The notes under the pieces are model-generated. The model searched no databases. It was not told where the DNA came from and was given only the letters and a program-made list of their open reading frames with translations. The position numbers were made by a program, and so were the translations under genes. Shown piece after piece: positions 1 through 8,596 of a DNA stretch of 64,000 nt. This DNA is from DATMBF01 sp035559595 (lineage in GTDB: Bacteria > Bacteroidota > Ignavibacteria > UBA10030): positions 37,487 through 101,486 of the forward strand of contig DATMBF010000013.1 in NCBI GenBank assembly GCA_035559595.1, written 5' to 3'. Position 1 is the first letter of the stretch. Every line of letters begins with the position of its first letter.

Positions 1-887
1 TCCTTCTCCTCAAACCGAACGATCTTGTCTTCTATTGAGGGACAGTACCGAGGACCCAATCCCTTTATTTTCCCGGTAAACATGGGAGATTGATCAAACC
101 CTTTTCGAAGGGTATCATGCGTTGCCCTGTTCGTATGTGTAAGATACATCGGAACCAGCCTGTTGGTAATACTCTCCGTCTCAAACGAAAAGGGTTGTGG
201 TGGGTTATCGCTATGTTGTTCTTCCACTTTGGAGAAATCGATGCTTCGGATATCAACTCGGGGCGGGGTTCCAGTCTTAAGCCTTCCGCTCACGAAGCCA
301 AGTCTCTCGAGGTTCTCAGTCAGACCCGTCGACGCCTTTTCGCCGAACCTTCCCCCCACCCGGCTTTGAAGGCCGGTATGCATCAGCCCCCGCAGGAATG
401 TCCCTGCACAGAGAACAAGAGAGGTGCACTCTATACGCTTTCCTGTGGCCATAACGACACCCTTAAGCAACCTGGCCTCCGTGTGTGGAAGAGGTTCGGT
501 AACAACCTCAAGAATTGAATCCTCAAGAATGTCGATCCCCTCCGCCGATTCGATCCTTCTCCGGGCTTCCCGGGAATACCACTCTCGGTCGTTCTGACAT
601 CGCGGCGACCAGACAGCTGGGCCCTTTGATCTATTCAGCATTCTGAACTGTATCCCCGTAGTATCCGCTATTTTGCCCATTTCTCCCCCCAAAGCATCGA
701 TTTCCCGAACAAGGTGACCTTTGGCGGTCCCTCCTATAGCCGGATTGCAGGACATTCTCCCAATGGCCGTCTTATCCATCGTTACCATAAGGACACTGGA
801 TCCCATTCGGCTCGCAGCCAGGGCCGCTTCAATTCCGGCGTGCCCTCCACCCGCTACCACAACGTCGTATTTGTTTCTAAAGGCCAT
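1..887 (-). CDS. mnmG: tRNA uridine-5-carboxymethylaminomethyl modification enzyme MnmG (GidA), 5' part
   Basis: The frame is open from an ATG at 887 to the window edge, giving about 295 residues of a protein usually near 620; the 3' half lies outside. The N-terminus carries the FAD-binding dinucleotide fold (VVVAGGGHAGIEAA, residues about 9-22), then SCNPAIGG near residue 48 and the GTFLRG block, all typical of MnmG. With MnmE it installs the cmnm5 group on U34 of certain tRNAs, using FAD, glycine and methylene-THF. It follows mnmE on the same strand after only 18 bp, and that gap is filled by a parS-like site, so the two subunits are probably co-transcribed. No frameshift is seen in the visible part. 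Confidence 0.95.
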   Translation of the reverse strand, partial: MAFRNKYDVVVAGGGHAGIEAALAASRMGSSVLMVTMDKTAIGRMSCNPAIGGTAKGHLVREIDALGGEMGKIADTTGIQFRMLNRSKGPAVWSPRCQNDREWYSREARRRIESAEGIDILEDSILEVVTEPLPHTEARLLKGVVMATGKRIECTSLVLCAGTFLRGLMHTGLQSRVGGRFGEKASTGLTENLERLGFVSGRLKTGTPPRVDIRSIDFSKVEEQHSDNPPQPFSFETESITNRLVPMYLTHTNRATHDTLRKGFDQSPMFTGKIKGLGPRYCPSIEDKIVRFEEK

Positions 888-889
888 AC

Positions 890-905
890 TGTTCCACGTG
901 AAACA
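890..905. promoter_or_regulatory. parS: parS-like centromere site (ParB binding)
   Basis: TGTTCCACGTGAAACA matches the widely conserved bacterial parS consensus TGTTNCACGTGAAACA at every fixed position and is a near-perfect palindrome. It lies between the stop of mnmE and the ATG of mnmG, about 4.5 kb from the candidate origin, where ParB-loading sites are normally found. The parA/parB genes are not in the window; in many genomes they lie beyond mnmG. The role is inferred from sequence and position. Confidence 0.85.
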
Positions 906-2318
906 TTACTTGCCGATGCAGAATTTTGAAAATATGCTATTGAGGATTTCCTCTGTTGTAACCACGCCGGTGATTTCGCCGAGACTATCCAATGCAGACC
1001 GGAGGTCAACCGCCACAAACTCGCTGCTTTCGCCCCGCCCGAGCGATTCTTTGGCTAACAGTAACGCCTCCTTAGCCCTCTTGATGGCCTGAAAGTGCCG
1101 AAGGTTTGTCACCAGAACGCTGGACTCCGGGGCTTGTTTACCGCCGCCGAGCGTGGAGCTTACCATTGTCTGCTTGAGTTCATCAATACCATGTCCGGTC
1201 AATGCCGAAACGCGGACGATGGGGAGACCTTTCAAAAAACTCATTGATTGCAGCAACTTGCCATTGATCGTCGGGTTGAGATCAACCTTGTTTACCGCGA
1301 CAACACACGCTTTCATTCCTTCCTTAATTACCTTGGCTACCTGGCTCAAAGGCTCAATATCGGGAGCTTCCGCCGGCCTGGATGCATCGAGGACTAGAAG
1401 CACCAGATCGCTTTCTTCGACCTTTGCTCTTGTCCGGGCAACACCTTCTTGTTCCACAACGTCTGCAGTCTTTCTGAGTCCAGCCGTGTCGATAACCCGG
1501 AATAAGATGCCGTTGATTGTAAGATTCTCTTCGATCACATCCCGGGTTGTTCCGGGAATATCAGTAACAATAGCCCGGTTTTCATTAAGTAGTTGGTTGA
1601 GAAGACTCGATTTTCCGACATTTGGAGCGCCCGCAAGGACAACCTTTACACCATCGCGATGGATCTTCCCGCTTTTGTACGTGTCGAGCAGTTTGTTGAT
1701 CCGCCCGATGATCTCATCCAGATCACTCATCGCTTTCTGCTTCTCAACAAACTCATATCCATCTTCAGCAAAGTCCAGCTCAAGCTCAAGTAGTCCAATC
1801 GTGCCGATCAGTTTTTCTCTCACAGCATTGATCTGCTCTGAAAGCCTGCCCTGGAGCTGGGATAACGACGAGCGGAGAGAAAGCCCGCTTCTTGCATGAA
1901 TGAGATCGGCGACCGCCTCCGCTTGGGAAAGATCCATCTTCCCATTCAGAAACGCTCGCTTAGTAAATTCGCCAGGTTCTGCGAGTCTTGCACCCAGCGA
2001 CAGAAAAGTCGAAAGGATCGCTTGAGTTACATATGCTCCACCGTGACAACTTACTTCGACGACATCCTCACCCGTGTACGAGTGTGGTGATTTGAAAACT
2101 GTTGCGACGACCTCATCAAGGCGTTGGCCAGTCGCGTCGGCGATATAACCGAAGTGAGCTGTATGGGATGCTGCCTCGGCAAGCTTCACTCTGCCGCGAA
2201 AGCACGCATCCGCGGTGGCAAATGCCGAAGGGCCGCTGATACGAATAACGGAGATACCTCCTTCACCAATTGGGGTTGCAATCGCAGCAATGGTATCAAG
2301 GTTGTCGGCCAACACCAC
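906..2318 (-). CDS. mnmE: tRNA modification GTPase MnmE (TrmE)
   Basis: A 470-residue GTPase that partners MnmG in cmnm5U34 tRNA modification. From the chosen start it has the N-terminal tetrahydrofolate-binding domain (DTIAAIATPIGEGG at about 8-21), the G1 loop GAPNVGKS at 230-237, DTAGLR in G3, and the terminal CIGK motif whose Cys is needed for modification. The GTG at 2318 is preceded by AGGAGAG six bases upstream and puts the family's DTIAAIATP motif at the normal distance. An in-frame ATG at 2423 would add 35 residues with no family counterpart and would overlap a terminator-like hairpin, so it was rejected. The gene lies 142 bp downstream of yidC. Confidence 0.95.
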   Translation of the reverse strand: MVLADNLDTIAAIATPIGEGGISVIRISGPSAFATADACFRGRVKLAEAASHTAHFGYIADATGQRLDEVVATVFKSPHSYTGEDVVEVSCHGGAYVTQAILSTFLSLGARLAEPGEFTKRAFLNGKMDLSQAEAVADLIHARSGLSLRSSLSQLQGRLSEQINAVREKLIGTIGLLELELDFAEDGYEFVEKQKAMSDLDEIIGRINKLLDTYKSGKIHRDGVKVVLAGAPNVGKSSLLNQLLNENRAIVTDIPGTTRDVIEENLTINGILFRVIDTAGLRKTADVVEQEGVARTRAKVEESDLVLLVLDASRPAEAPDIEPLSQVAKVIKEGMKACVVAVNKVDLNPTINGKLLQSMSFLKGLPIVRVSALTGHGIDELKQTMVSSTLGGGKQAPESSVLVTNLRHFQAIKRAKEALLLAKESLGRGESSEFVAVDLRSALDSLGEITGVVTTEEILNSIFSKFCIGK

Positions 2319-2407
2319 GGTCTTCTCTCCTGGGGAAAATTGGGGGAATAATGTACGAATTGCGGGAACGATTTCCAAGCAGGGCACGTCGCCCCTAGAA
2401 AACCAAA

Positions 2408-2440
2408 AGCCCCTCTCCCGCATCGGGAAAAGGGGCTTTA
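2408..2440 (-). terminator. Rho-independent terminator after yidC
   Basis: Read on the minus strand, AAAGCCCCT pairs with AGGGGCTTT across an inner CCCG/CGGG stem, and a T-rich stretch follows. It sits between the yidC stop (2461) and the mnmE start (2318), so it should reduce read-through from the rpmH-rnpA-yidD-yidC operon. Confidence 0.65.
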
Positions 2441-2460
2441 AGAGTTTCGAAGACCTCGGC

Positions 2461-4230
2461 CTACCGCTTGAATCGCGGAAGATCTCTTGTCACTCGCCCG
2501 AAAATTCCTTGTTGGCGTTTCTTCGGGTCGACCTTTCGGAGGGGTTCGTTGTCTTGTTTGCTCATGAGCATCTGCTGGCCAATGGAGAGAAGGTTAAACA
2601 CAAAATAGTAGAGGTTGAGCCCCGACGGAAAAGCATTAAACAACAGAGTCATTAGAATGGGCATCATCCAAACCATCATTTTTTGGCGGGGATCCTTTAT
2701 GGTCATTTTCTGCTGGATGTACATTGTTATGCCCATAAGCAACGCCAGACCGCTAACGTTCTTCATCCCGACAAGCGGAAGCTCAAACGGAAGCGAGACA
2801 ATGGTGTCCGGTGTCGAGAGGTCTGTAATCCACCAAACGAAGCTCGACTGGCGCAACTCGATAGCAGCGCGAAAGACATTGTACAATGCAATCAAAATCG
2901 GAAACTGCAGAAGCAGCGGGAGACAGCCGCCGGCGGGATTGACTCCGTATTCCTTATAAAGGTTCATGATGGCCTGGTTCATCTTCGCCGGATCGTCTTT
3001 GTGCTTCTCGCGAATTTCGTTCATCATCGGCTGGAGTGCCTGCATCTTCTTCATGGACTTCATGCTGCTCTTGGTTAAAGGATGGAGGACAATCTTGATG
3101 ATGATAGAAAAGACGATGATAACAATGCCCCAGTTCGGGATAAACCAGTGAAGGAAGGAGAGCAAAGGAAGCATGACATAGACGGAGATCGGGCGAACAA
3201 TCCAAACCCATCCCAGATCCATGATGCTTTCAAGGTTATTGTCATACGACGCAAGAAGTCCATACTCGAGTGGGCCAAGAAAGACCCTAAAACTGGCCTT
3301 TTCTTCAAGGGTTGCCCTGAAAGGCATCTTCACAGCAACGTTGTATTGTTCATAGACTCCCCTGTCCGGCATCGGCCTCTGTTCCCCTCCGAGAAATGCC
3401 CCTTCACTCATACCCGGCTGCGGCATTATCGCCAAACCGAAGTACTTGTTCCTTGTTGCCACCCAGTCGATTGATCCCGCCATATTCCGTTCGACAGGTT
3501 GACCTGCGTGTGTTGCATCGAGGCTGGTAAGTTCGCCTCCGGCGTGGACATAAGCCGCGGCAAAAGCGGACTCGTCCACACTGTTCTCTTCGGCATAGCG
3601 AAGCCCATTCTCCCACACAACCTGATATTCATAATTTGCAATGACATTTGCGAGTCCGGCAAACGTATATTCCGACTCGAACCCATACTCTCCGTTCTTG
3701 AAGCGAAATGTCTTAACGAGCCTTCCGTTGTTGGCGCTGGGAAGTGTAAGTTGAACTTCAAACGTCTCGTCTCCGGAAAGCCGGACTCTCTGCCACGGGC
3801 GATAGTCTGAATCAAAATAGAGATGACGGGTATTAACGAACTTCCCATCGCTTGTTGTAAAGAGCAAGCTATAGTCACCACCCGAATCGAAGTCCACAAG
3901 CTGAACCGGATCGCCGCGCCATGTCTTGAACTTCTTGAGCTCCCACTTCCGAATTCGTCCGCCCTTGCTGGAGATCTCTGCTGTGAAGAGGTCTGTGTCA
4001 ATAATGAGGATCTTCTCCACGCCCTGTGCTCGCCGCGAGAAGAACTCTCCGACATTATCGACCTCGGGTATGGTTGCCTCCTTTTTCCCTGGAACGACTT
4101 TTTGAACCGTATCTGCAATCGCTTCCGTCGGCTGCGGTTGGGGTGGCGGTGGCGTGGGGGTATTCATCCACATCCACGCCATGAGAACGACAAAAATCAG
4201 GATAAAACCAAGAGTCTCTTGACGACCCAT
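2461..4230 (-). CDS. yidC: Membrane protein insertase YidC
   Basis: A 589-residue YidC/Oxa1 insertase that places proteins in the inner membrane with or without SecYEG. It starts with a single transmembrane anchor (residues about 5-23), followed by a Pro-rich linker. A large periplasmic beta-rich domain follows (about 60-340). The conserved five-helix insertase core begins near residue 350 and includes the cytoplasmic hairpin with KMQALQPMMNEIREKHKDD and a YKEYGVNPAGGCLPLLLQ block. The length and long periplasmic domain are typical of Gram-negative YidC. The C-terminus is basic, as expected for ribosome contact. It lies 16 bp downstream of yidD in the rpmH-rnpA-yidD-yidC operon. Confidence 0.97.
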   Translation of the reverse strand: MGRQETLGFILIFVVLMAWMWMNTPTPPPPQPQPTEAIADTVQKVVPGKKEATIPEVDNVGEFFSRRAQGVEKILIIDTDLFTAEISSKGGRIRKWELKKFKTWRGDPVQLVDFDSGGDYSLLFTTSDGKFVNTRHLYFDSDYRPWQRVRLSGDETFEVQLTLPSANNGRLVKTFRFKNGEYGFESEYTFAGLANVIANYEYQVVWENGLRYAEENSVDESAFAAAYVHAGGELTSLDATHAGQPVERNMAGSIDWVATRNKYFGLAIMPQPGMSEGAFLGGEQRPMPDRGVYEQYNVAVKMPFRATLEEKASFRVFLGPLEYGLLASYDNNLESIMDLGWVWIVRPISVYVMLPLLSFLHWFIPNWGIVIIVFSIIIKIVLHPLTKSSMKSMKKMQALQPMMNEIREKHKDDPAKMNQAIMNLYKEYGVNPAGGCLPLLLQFPILIALYNVFRAAIELRQSSFVWWITDLSTPDTIVSLPFELPLVGMKNVSGLALLMGITMYIQQKMTIKDPRQKMMVWMMPILMTLLFNAFPSGLNLYYFVFNLLSIGQQMLMSKQDNEPLRKVDPKKRQQGIFGRVTRDLPRFKR

Positions 4231-4246
4231 AGCACTTTCTCAGTTG

Positions 4247-4465
4247 TTAAGGAACCGGATCGAATCCGCCAGCTTTATGAAACGGGTGGCAGCGCCCGAT
4301 TCGCGTTATTGCAAGCCAGCCTCCACGAAGCGATCCATGTTTTGTGATCGCCTCGAGAGCATACTCCGAACACGATGGGTAGAACCGGCAATGGTTAAAT
4401 GGAAGGATTGGAGAGATCGCCAACCGGTAGAGCCGAATCACGAAAATGAGGATTGTCTTCATCAT
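4247..4465 (-). CDS. yidD: Membrane protein insertion efficiency factor YidD
   Basis: A 72-residue protein of the YidD (DUF37) family, with the hallmark CRFYPSCSEYALEAI segment followed by GGWLAITRIGRCHPFHKAGGFDPVP at the C-terminus. It is thought to assist YidC-dependent insertion at the membrane. Its start overlaps the rnpA stop by four bases, and yidC follows directly, the usual order in this operon. Confidence 0.95.
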   Translation of the reverse strand: MMKTILIFVIRLYRLAISPILPFNHCRFYPSCSEYALEAITKHGSLRGGWLAITRIGRCHPFHKAGGFDPVP

Positions 4466-4848
4466 CCTAACTCACTGTTGATCCGGTCTATTACTATCTT
4501 GACGTGTTTACGAATCTCTTCTCCCGTCAAGCGCTTTGTTGTTTGGAGGAACGATCCTGCCATCAGGAATACCACCGTTACATCTTTGTTTGTCATTTTT
4601 TCCGTTCTCAGGATTCTCCGGTTCACTCGAAACGCCTCACGCATTTGCCGTTTGAACCTGTTTCGATCAACAGCTCTTTTGAACCTCCGGGAAACAGAAA
4701 ACCCAACTTTGAGTGTTCCTACGGGAGCCGGCTTAATAACAATGAAGCTCTTTATGGGACCCTGAGAGATGGACTTGCCCTTGGAGAGAACCTCTGAAAA
4801 TGATTTGTATCCGCGCAGAATCTCCGCTTTACGAAGAGAGAATCTCAA
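4462..4848 (-). CDS. rnpA: Ribonuclease P protein component
   Basis: A 128-residue RNase P protein, which binds the catalytic RNA and helps process pre-tRNA 5' ends. The N-terminal block FSLRKAEILRGYKSF and the conserved arginine-rich helix (FKRAVDRNRFKRQMREAFR, about residues 56-74) identify it. The start that fits the family length is a TTG at 4848, 11 bases after the rpmH stop. No ATG or GTG in this frame lies near the expected N-terminus. The use of a weak start next to rpmH suggests translational coupling. The stop overlaps yidD. Confidence 0.94.
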   Translation of the reverse strand: MRFSLRKAEILRGYKSFSEVLSKGKSISQGPIKSFIVIKPAPVGTLKVGFSVSRRFKRAVDRNRFKRQMREAFRVNRRILRTEKMTNKDVTVVFLMAGSFLQTTKRLTGEEIRKHVKIVIDRINSELG

Positions 4849-4859
4849 TGGCGTGTTAG

Positions 4860-5006
4860 TTACCGCTCGCTGCTTACCGTGAGTCGGTGGCGGCCTTTGG
4901 CACGACGACGGCTGAGCACTTTTCGGCCGTTTTTTGAGGCCATTCGAGCCCTAAATCCATGCGTGTTTTTCCGCTTTCTGCGATGCGGTTGGTACGTACG
5001 CTTCAT
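4860..5006 (-). CDS. rpmH: Large ribosomal subunit protein bL34
   Basis: A 48-codon gene. The protein begins MKRTYQPHRRKRKNTHGFRA and continues with RMASKNGRKVLSRRRAKGRH, the near-invariant bL34 sequence. AAGGAG lies six bases upstream of the ATG at 5006. It is the first gene of the rpmH-rnpA-yidD-yidC operon and marks the left edge of the origin region. Confidence 0.97.
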   Translation of the reverse strand: MKRTYQPHRRKRKNTHGFRARMASKNGRKVLSRRRAKGRHRLTVSSER

Positions 5007-5039
5007 TATTTTCTCCTTAATTTTCGCACTTGGCCAAGC

Positions 5040-5068
5040 AATGTAATGAAAAAAGCCTCGAATTACAA
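5040..5068 (-). promoter_or_regulatory. Candidate sigma-70 promoter of rpmH operon
   Basis: On the minus strand TTGTAA and TACATT are separated by 17 bp and lie about 35-60 bp upstream of the rpmH ATG. The spacing is ideal and each hexamer has two mismatches to consensus. Called by sequence only. Confidence 0.45.
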
Positions 5069-5206
5069 GAATTCGTGTGCCGCCACCTTCTGCTGTTGTT
5101 TACACTTCTTTTCCTAACTTGTTACCTTCTTCCGCTCAAAGGATCTGTCACCATCTTTAACAAATTTTGTAATTTTTCTTCTTGCAATCTGAACTAGACG
5201 ATTGTA

Positions 5207-5461
5207 TTATTCACGGCCTTTGCGGAGGCACATTTGTAGTGAACAACTTGTGGATAATTTCTTCGGTGTTGTAGACACCCTTCGCTTAGCCGTTTTCCGC
5301 TCACTTTTGAGATTCCTACATCTGTGGACAACATTGTGAATTTCTGCTTTCTTCCTTTGCAATCAAACGAATTACACGAATTTCCTCTTGTGAATTCTTT
5401 AAGGATATCGATTTTCCATTGTCCTCTCGTTTTACACCGATGTGAATAACTTTGTGCATAA
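5207..5461. other. oriC: Candidate oriC: DnaA-box cluster in the rpmH-dnaA intergenic region
   Basis: The 515-bp gene-free stretch 5007-5521 holds three perfect matches to the DnaA box TTATNCACA, all on the minus strand: 5249-5257 (TGTGGATAA), 5441-5449 (TGTGAATAA) and 5453-5461 (TGTGCATAA). One-mismatch boxes lie at 5207-5215 (TTATTCACG) and 5323-5331 (TGTGGACAA). The flank 5150-5215 is AT-rich. Genes diverge from this point (minus to the left, plus to the right), as expected at an origin. It probably both initiates replication and autoregulates dnaA. Confidence 0.75.
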
Positions 5462-5521
5462 CCGATGTCGCTGTTCTCGTTAGATCTCTCGAATTTATTC
5501 TGAACTGTAAGGATGACTCAA

Positions 5522-6976
5522 ATGGAATCCCTTCGGGCAACCATTGATCAACCAACGACAACATCAGCTCCCAAAACTGCTCAAGATGTCTGGGGTCAGT
5601 GCCTGCAGAAAATACAAGAGCAGGTCAGCAGCCTTAGTTACAAAACATGGTTTCAGCCGATTGTCCCGCTTCGGCTGAACGGTGATGAGCTTACAGTGGA
5701 AGTTCCCAGTCAATTCTTTTACGATTGGGTTGAGGAACATTACAATGATCTGATCCGGAAGACGATTACATCAGTCCTGGGCTCAAACGCCAGGCTTTTT
5801 TACTCCATTGCCTCGGAAGAGGCGGCACTTCCCACAGAGCCGGCTCCTCCGGCAGTGACAACCTCTGAGCTGACTCAAAACCAGGGCTCATTTCCATTCT
5901 CCCCGCACGTTTTCGTACGGTCAACAGAACTGCCACCGAATGTGCAGAGCAACCTCAATCCACGCTACACCTTTGAGAACTTCATTAAAGGTGACAGCAA
6001 CCAGCTTGCTCGGGCTGCTGCATTGGCTGTTGGGAATAACCCCGGGGGGACATCATTCAACCCCTTGGTAATCTATGGCGGCACGGGTCTAGGGAAAACA
6101 CACCTGATGCACGCCCTTGGTAACTATGCGCTTGAGCTTGGAAAAGCCAAGCGTGTCGTCTATGTCTCCAGCGAGAAGTTTACGGTGGAATTCGTTGAGG
6201 CAATTCAGGCAGATAAAGTTCATGAGTTCTCGCAATTCTATCGAAGCGTCGATCTCCTTATTGTCGACGACATCCAGTTTTTCTCGGGGAAAGAGAAAAC
6301 TCAGGACAACTTCTTCCACACGTTCAACACGCTGTATCAACTCGGCCGGCAAATTGTTCTCTCGTCTGATGTTCCTCCAAAGGAGCTGAAGGGCCTCGAC
6401 GAGCGGCTTATCTCTCGCTTCCAGAGCGGTCTCACGGCCGATATCCAACCGCCGGATCTCGAAACCCGTATCGCTATCCTTCGCAAGAAAAGCGAAGAGA
6501 ACGGTCTCGAGATGCCCCAAGATGTCATCGAATTTATAGCAACAAATGTCACGGATAATATCCGCGAGCTCGAGGGGTGTCTCATAAGCCTTCTTGCCAG
6601 AGCCTCTCTGGAAGACCGGGAGATCAACATCAATCTTGCTAAGGATGTCCTCCGTGTTGTTGCGCACGAGCTCAAGGCACCTCTCTCTATAGATCAGATT
6701 CAGCGCGTCGTTTGTGAGTTCTTCGATCTCCCCGAGGACCTCCTGCGGGCCAAGACACGAAAACAAGAAATTGTTCTGGCGCGTCAGGTTGCGATGTACC
6801 TCTCCAAGGAGCTGACAAACTCATCTCTGAAGACCATCGGGTTACACTTTGGCGGGAGAGATCATAGCACAGTGATTCATGCTTGTCAATCTGTGGATGA
6901 TCGACTAAAGGTCGACGCTGTTTTCCGTCAGAATGTCGAACAGCTTCGACGAAGGATTGAACTCCAGAGTCGCTAA
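5522..6976 (+). CDS. dnaA: Chromosomal replication initiator protein DnaA
   Basis: The AAA+ initiator that binds DnaA boxes and opens the origin. Domain I (about residues 20-95, VWGQCLQKIQEQ) contacts helicase and regulators. A variable linker follows, then domain III with Walker A GGTGLGKT (about 186-193) and Walker B LLIVDDIQF. Domain IV carries the DNA-binding signature GGRDHSTVIHAC near the C-terminus. The ATG at 5522 is preferred because TAAGGA lies eight bases upstream; an in-frame ATG at 5513 overlaps that ribosome binding site and would add three residues. DnaA boxes lie just upstream, so autoregulation is likely. Confidence 0.97.
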   Translation: MESLRATIDQPTTTSAPKTAQDVWGQCLQKIQEQVSSLSYKTWFQPIVPLRLNGDELTVEVPSQFFYDWVEEHYNDLIRKTITSVLGSNARLFYSIASEEAALPTEPAPPAVTTSELTQNQGSFPFSPHVFVRSTELPPNVQSNLNPRYTFENFIKGDSNQLARAAALAVGNNPGGTSFNPLVIYGGTGLGKTHLMHALGNYALELGKAKRVVYVSSEKFTVEFVEAIQADKVHEFSQFYRSVDLLIVDDIQFFSGKEKTQDNFFHTFNTLYQLGRQIVLSSDVPPKELKGLDERLISRFQSGLTADIQPPDLETRIAILRKKSEENGLEMPQDVIEFIATNVTDNIRELEGCLISLLARASLEDREININLAKDVLRVVAHELKAPLSIDQIQRVVCEFFDLPEDLLRAKTRKQEIVLARQVAMYLSKELTNSSLKTIGLHFGGRDHSTVIHACQSVDDRLKVDAVFRQNVEQLRRRIELQSR

Positions 6977-7391
6977 ACTCTGGACGTCTCATTACCCTTC
7001 CTTTGTGAACAACTCGTCAATAACAAACGCCTGTCATTTCATCAGCTGTTGAGATCTAAGGGTTTCGTGGCTCGGAATCTCCCTTCTTGCCCTACGTGTT
7101 CACATGTTCACTCTTCTCAACCGCTTGCTCACACTAAGATCATCGATCTTCAAATACACATATAGACGTGAATAGTCTTCTCTTTCTACTCTTTTTCTGT
7201 GCAAGATTCTCTTTTTATTAACAATATTAACATCACTATAACTATAGATATTCTCTTCAAACTTACTTCTCTAACTGTGTGTAAAGAAATATCTTAGGGG
7301 AATTCCAAGGCTCAAAATTCCTTGTTTCTGGGGCTATATTTTCGTAACTTGTCATCACCCTACCACCGCTATCAGCGCAAAAGGAGTGTTC
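6977..7391. other. AT-rich dnaA-dnaN intergenic region, possible unwinding element
   Basis: A 415-bp stretch without a gene. It holds a one-mismatch DnaA box at 7004-7012 (TGTGAACAA) and a strongly AT-rich block at about 7208-7258. That block could be a DNA unwinding element or the promoter region of dnaN. It has fewer good DnaA boxes than the region upstream of dnaA, so if the origin is bipartite this would be the melting half. AAGGAG at 7381-7386 is the dnaN ribosome binding site. Confidence 0.5.
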
Positions 7392-8507
7392 ATGAAGTTC
7401 ATTGTTCAGAGTAACGAGCTGCAAAAAGCTCTTGCGAAGATTACGGGTGTTGTCCCATCAAAATCGACACTCCCAATTCTCGAAAACATCCTATTCGAGC
7501 TTAAGAAGAACACCCTCCGTCTTGCAGCGACCGACCTTGAAGTCTCTATGTCAGCGGAAGTTGACGTAAAAGGAAGCGAGGATGGGTCGATAACTGTCCC
7601 GGCGAAACGTCTGATGGAAACAATCCGTTCGTTGCCCGACGTACAGCTCATCTTTAATGCCGACTTGTCATCAAACAAAGTGAAGATGATCACAGATACG
7701 GGTGAGTATACGCTTATGGGGGAGTCGAGCGAGGAATTCCCAACGATCCCGCAGTTCAAGGGAGAGAATCAGTTCTCGCTCGAAGGCAACATGCTGAAAC
7801 GTATGATCACGCGAACAGTCTTTTCTGTAAGCAATGATGAACTACGGCCTGCTATGACAGGTGTTCTTCTTCAGCTAAAGAAAGGGGAATTTCGAGCCGT
7901 TGCGACAGACGGTCACAGACTCGTAAGAATTAACTACTCCGGCGTGAAACAGCCCAATATCAGCAAAGATGTGATTATCCCTGCAAAAGCGCTGAACCTC
8001 GTAGCCCGCTCGGGTGAAGAGGGTGTGCACACGGTAGCTCTCGATACCGGTCATGTTCAGTTCTCGTTCGGAAACACGACGCTCACATCCCGCCTTATCG
8101 AGGAGACATACCCCAATTATGAATCAGTAATTCCATTGGATAATGACAAGAAACTTGTTGTGAGCCGCGAAGTCCTGCTTGCTTCCGTTCGTCGCGTGGC
8201 CTTGTATTCCAGCTCGACGACACACCAGGTGCGGTTTTCCCTGAAGAAGAGCGAGATGCGAATTGCAGCTGAAGATATCGATTTTGGTGGCGAGGCGAAA
8301 GAGAAGATAAAATGTGAATATGATGGCGAGGAGATGGAGATCGGTTTCAACTCCACGTATATCGTTGATATTCTCTCTCATCTTGACAGCGAGGAGGTTG
8401 TCTTCAAGCTCAGCAGTCCCGTTCGGGCAGCGATCGTTGCACCGGCAACACAAAAAGAAGGAGAAGAACTGCTAATGCTCGTCATGCCGGTTCGACTTAA
8501 CACGTGA
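7392..8507 (+). CDS. dnaN: DNA polymerase III beta subunit (sliding clamp)
   Basis: A 371-residue beta clamp that tethers the replicative polymerase to DNA as a dimeric ring. The protein starts MKFIVQSNELQKALAKITGV and contains the three repeated clamp domains, including ATDGHRLVR near residue 175 and the C-terminal LVMPVRL, which forms part of the protein-binding cleft. The ATG at 7392 has AAGGAG five bases upstream; the in-frame GTG at 7386 lies inside that site. It is followed by a hairpin terminator and recF. Confidence 0.97.
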   Translation: MKFIVQSNELQKALAKITGVVPSKSTLPILENILFELKKNTLRLAATDLEVSMSAEVDVKGSEDGSITVPAKRLMETIRSLPDVQLIFNADLSSNKVKMITDTGEYTLMGESSEEFPTIPQFKGENQFSLEGNMLKRMITRTVFSVSNDELRPAMTGVLLQLKKGEFRAVATDGHRLVRINYSGVKQPNISKDVIIPAKALNLVARSGEEGVHTVALDTGHVQFSFGNTTLTSRLIEETYPNYESVIPLDNDKKLVVSREVLLASVRRVALYSSSTTHQVRFSLKKSEMRIAAEDIDFGGEAKEKIKCEYDGEEMEIGFNSTYIVDILSHLDSEEVVFKLSSPVRAAIVAPATQKEGEELLMLVMPVRLNT

Positions 8508-8535
8508 AGAGCAGGAAAGGAAGGATTCAAAATCG

Positions 8536-8580
8536 GATAGCCCCGTTCGCTCGCTGCGGATTGGGGCTATCGTGTTGTTG
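8536..8580 (+). terminator. Hairpin terminator between dnaN and recF
   Basis: GATAGCCCC (8536-8544) pairs perfectly with GGGGCTATC (8563-8571), followed by GTGTTGTTG, a weak T-rich tail. It lies between the dnaN stop and the recF ATG (8597) and may attenuate read-through. Confidence 0.6.
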
Positions 8581-8596
8581 AGTAGGGAAAGCGTGA

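Noticed and set aside
1153..1899. 248-codon plus-strand frame opposite mnmE
   Set aside because: Ser-rich antisense shadow with no domain.
2319..2423. 35-residue N-terminal extension of MnmE
   Set aside because: It overlaps a terminator hairpin and does not match the family start; GTG at 2318 has a good ribosome binding site.
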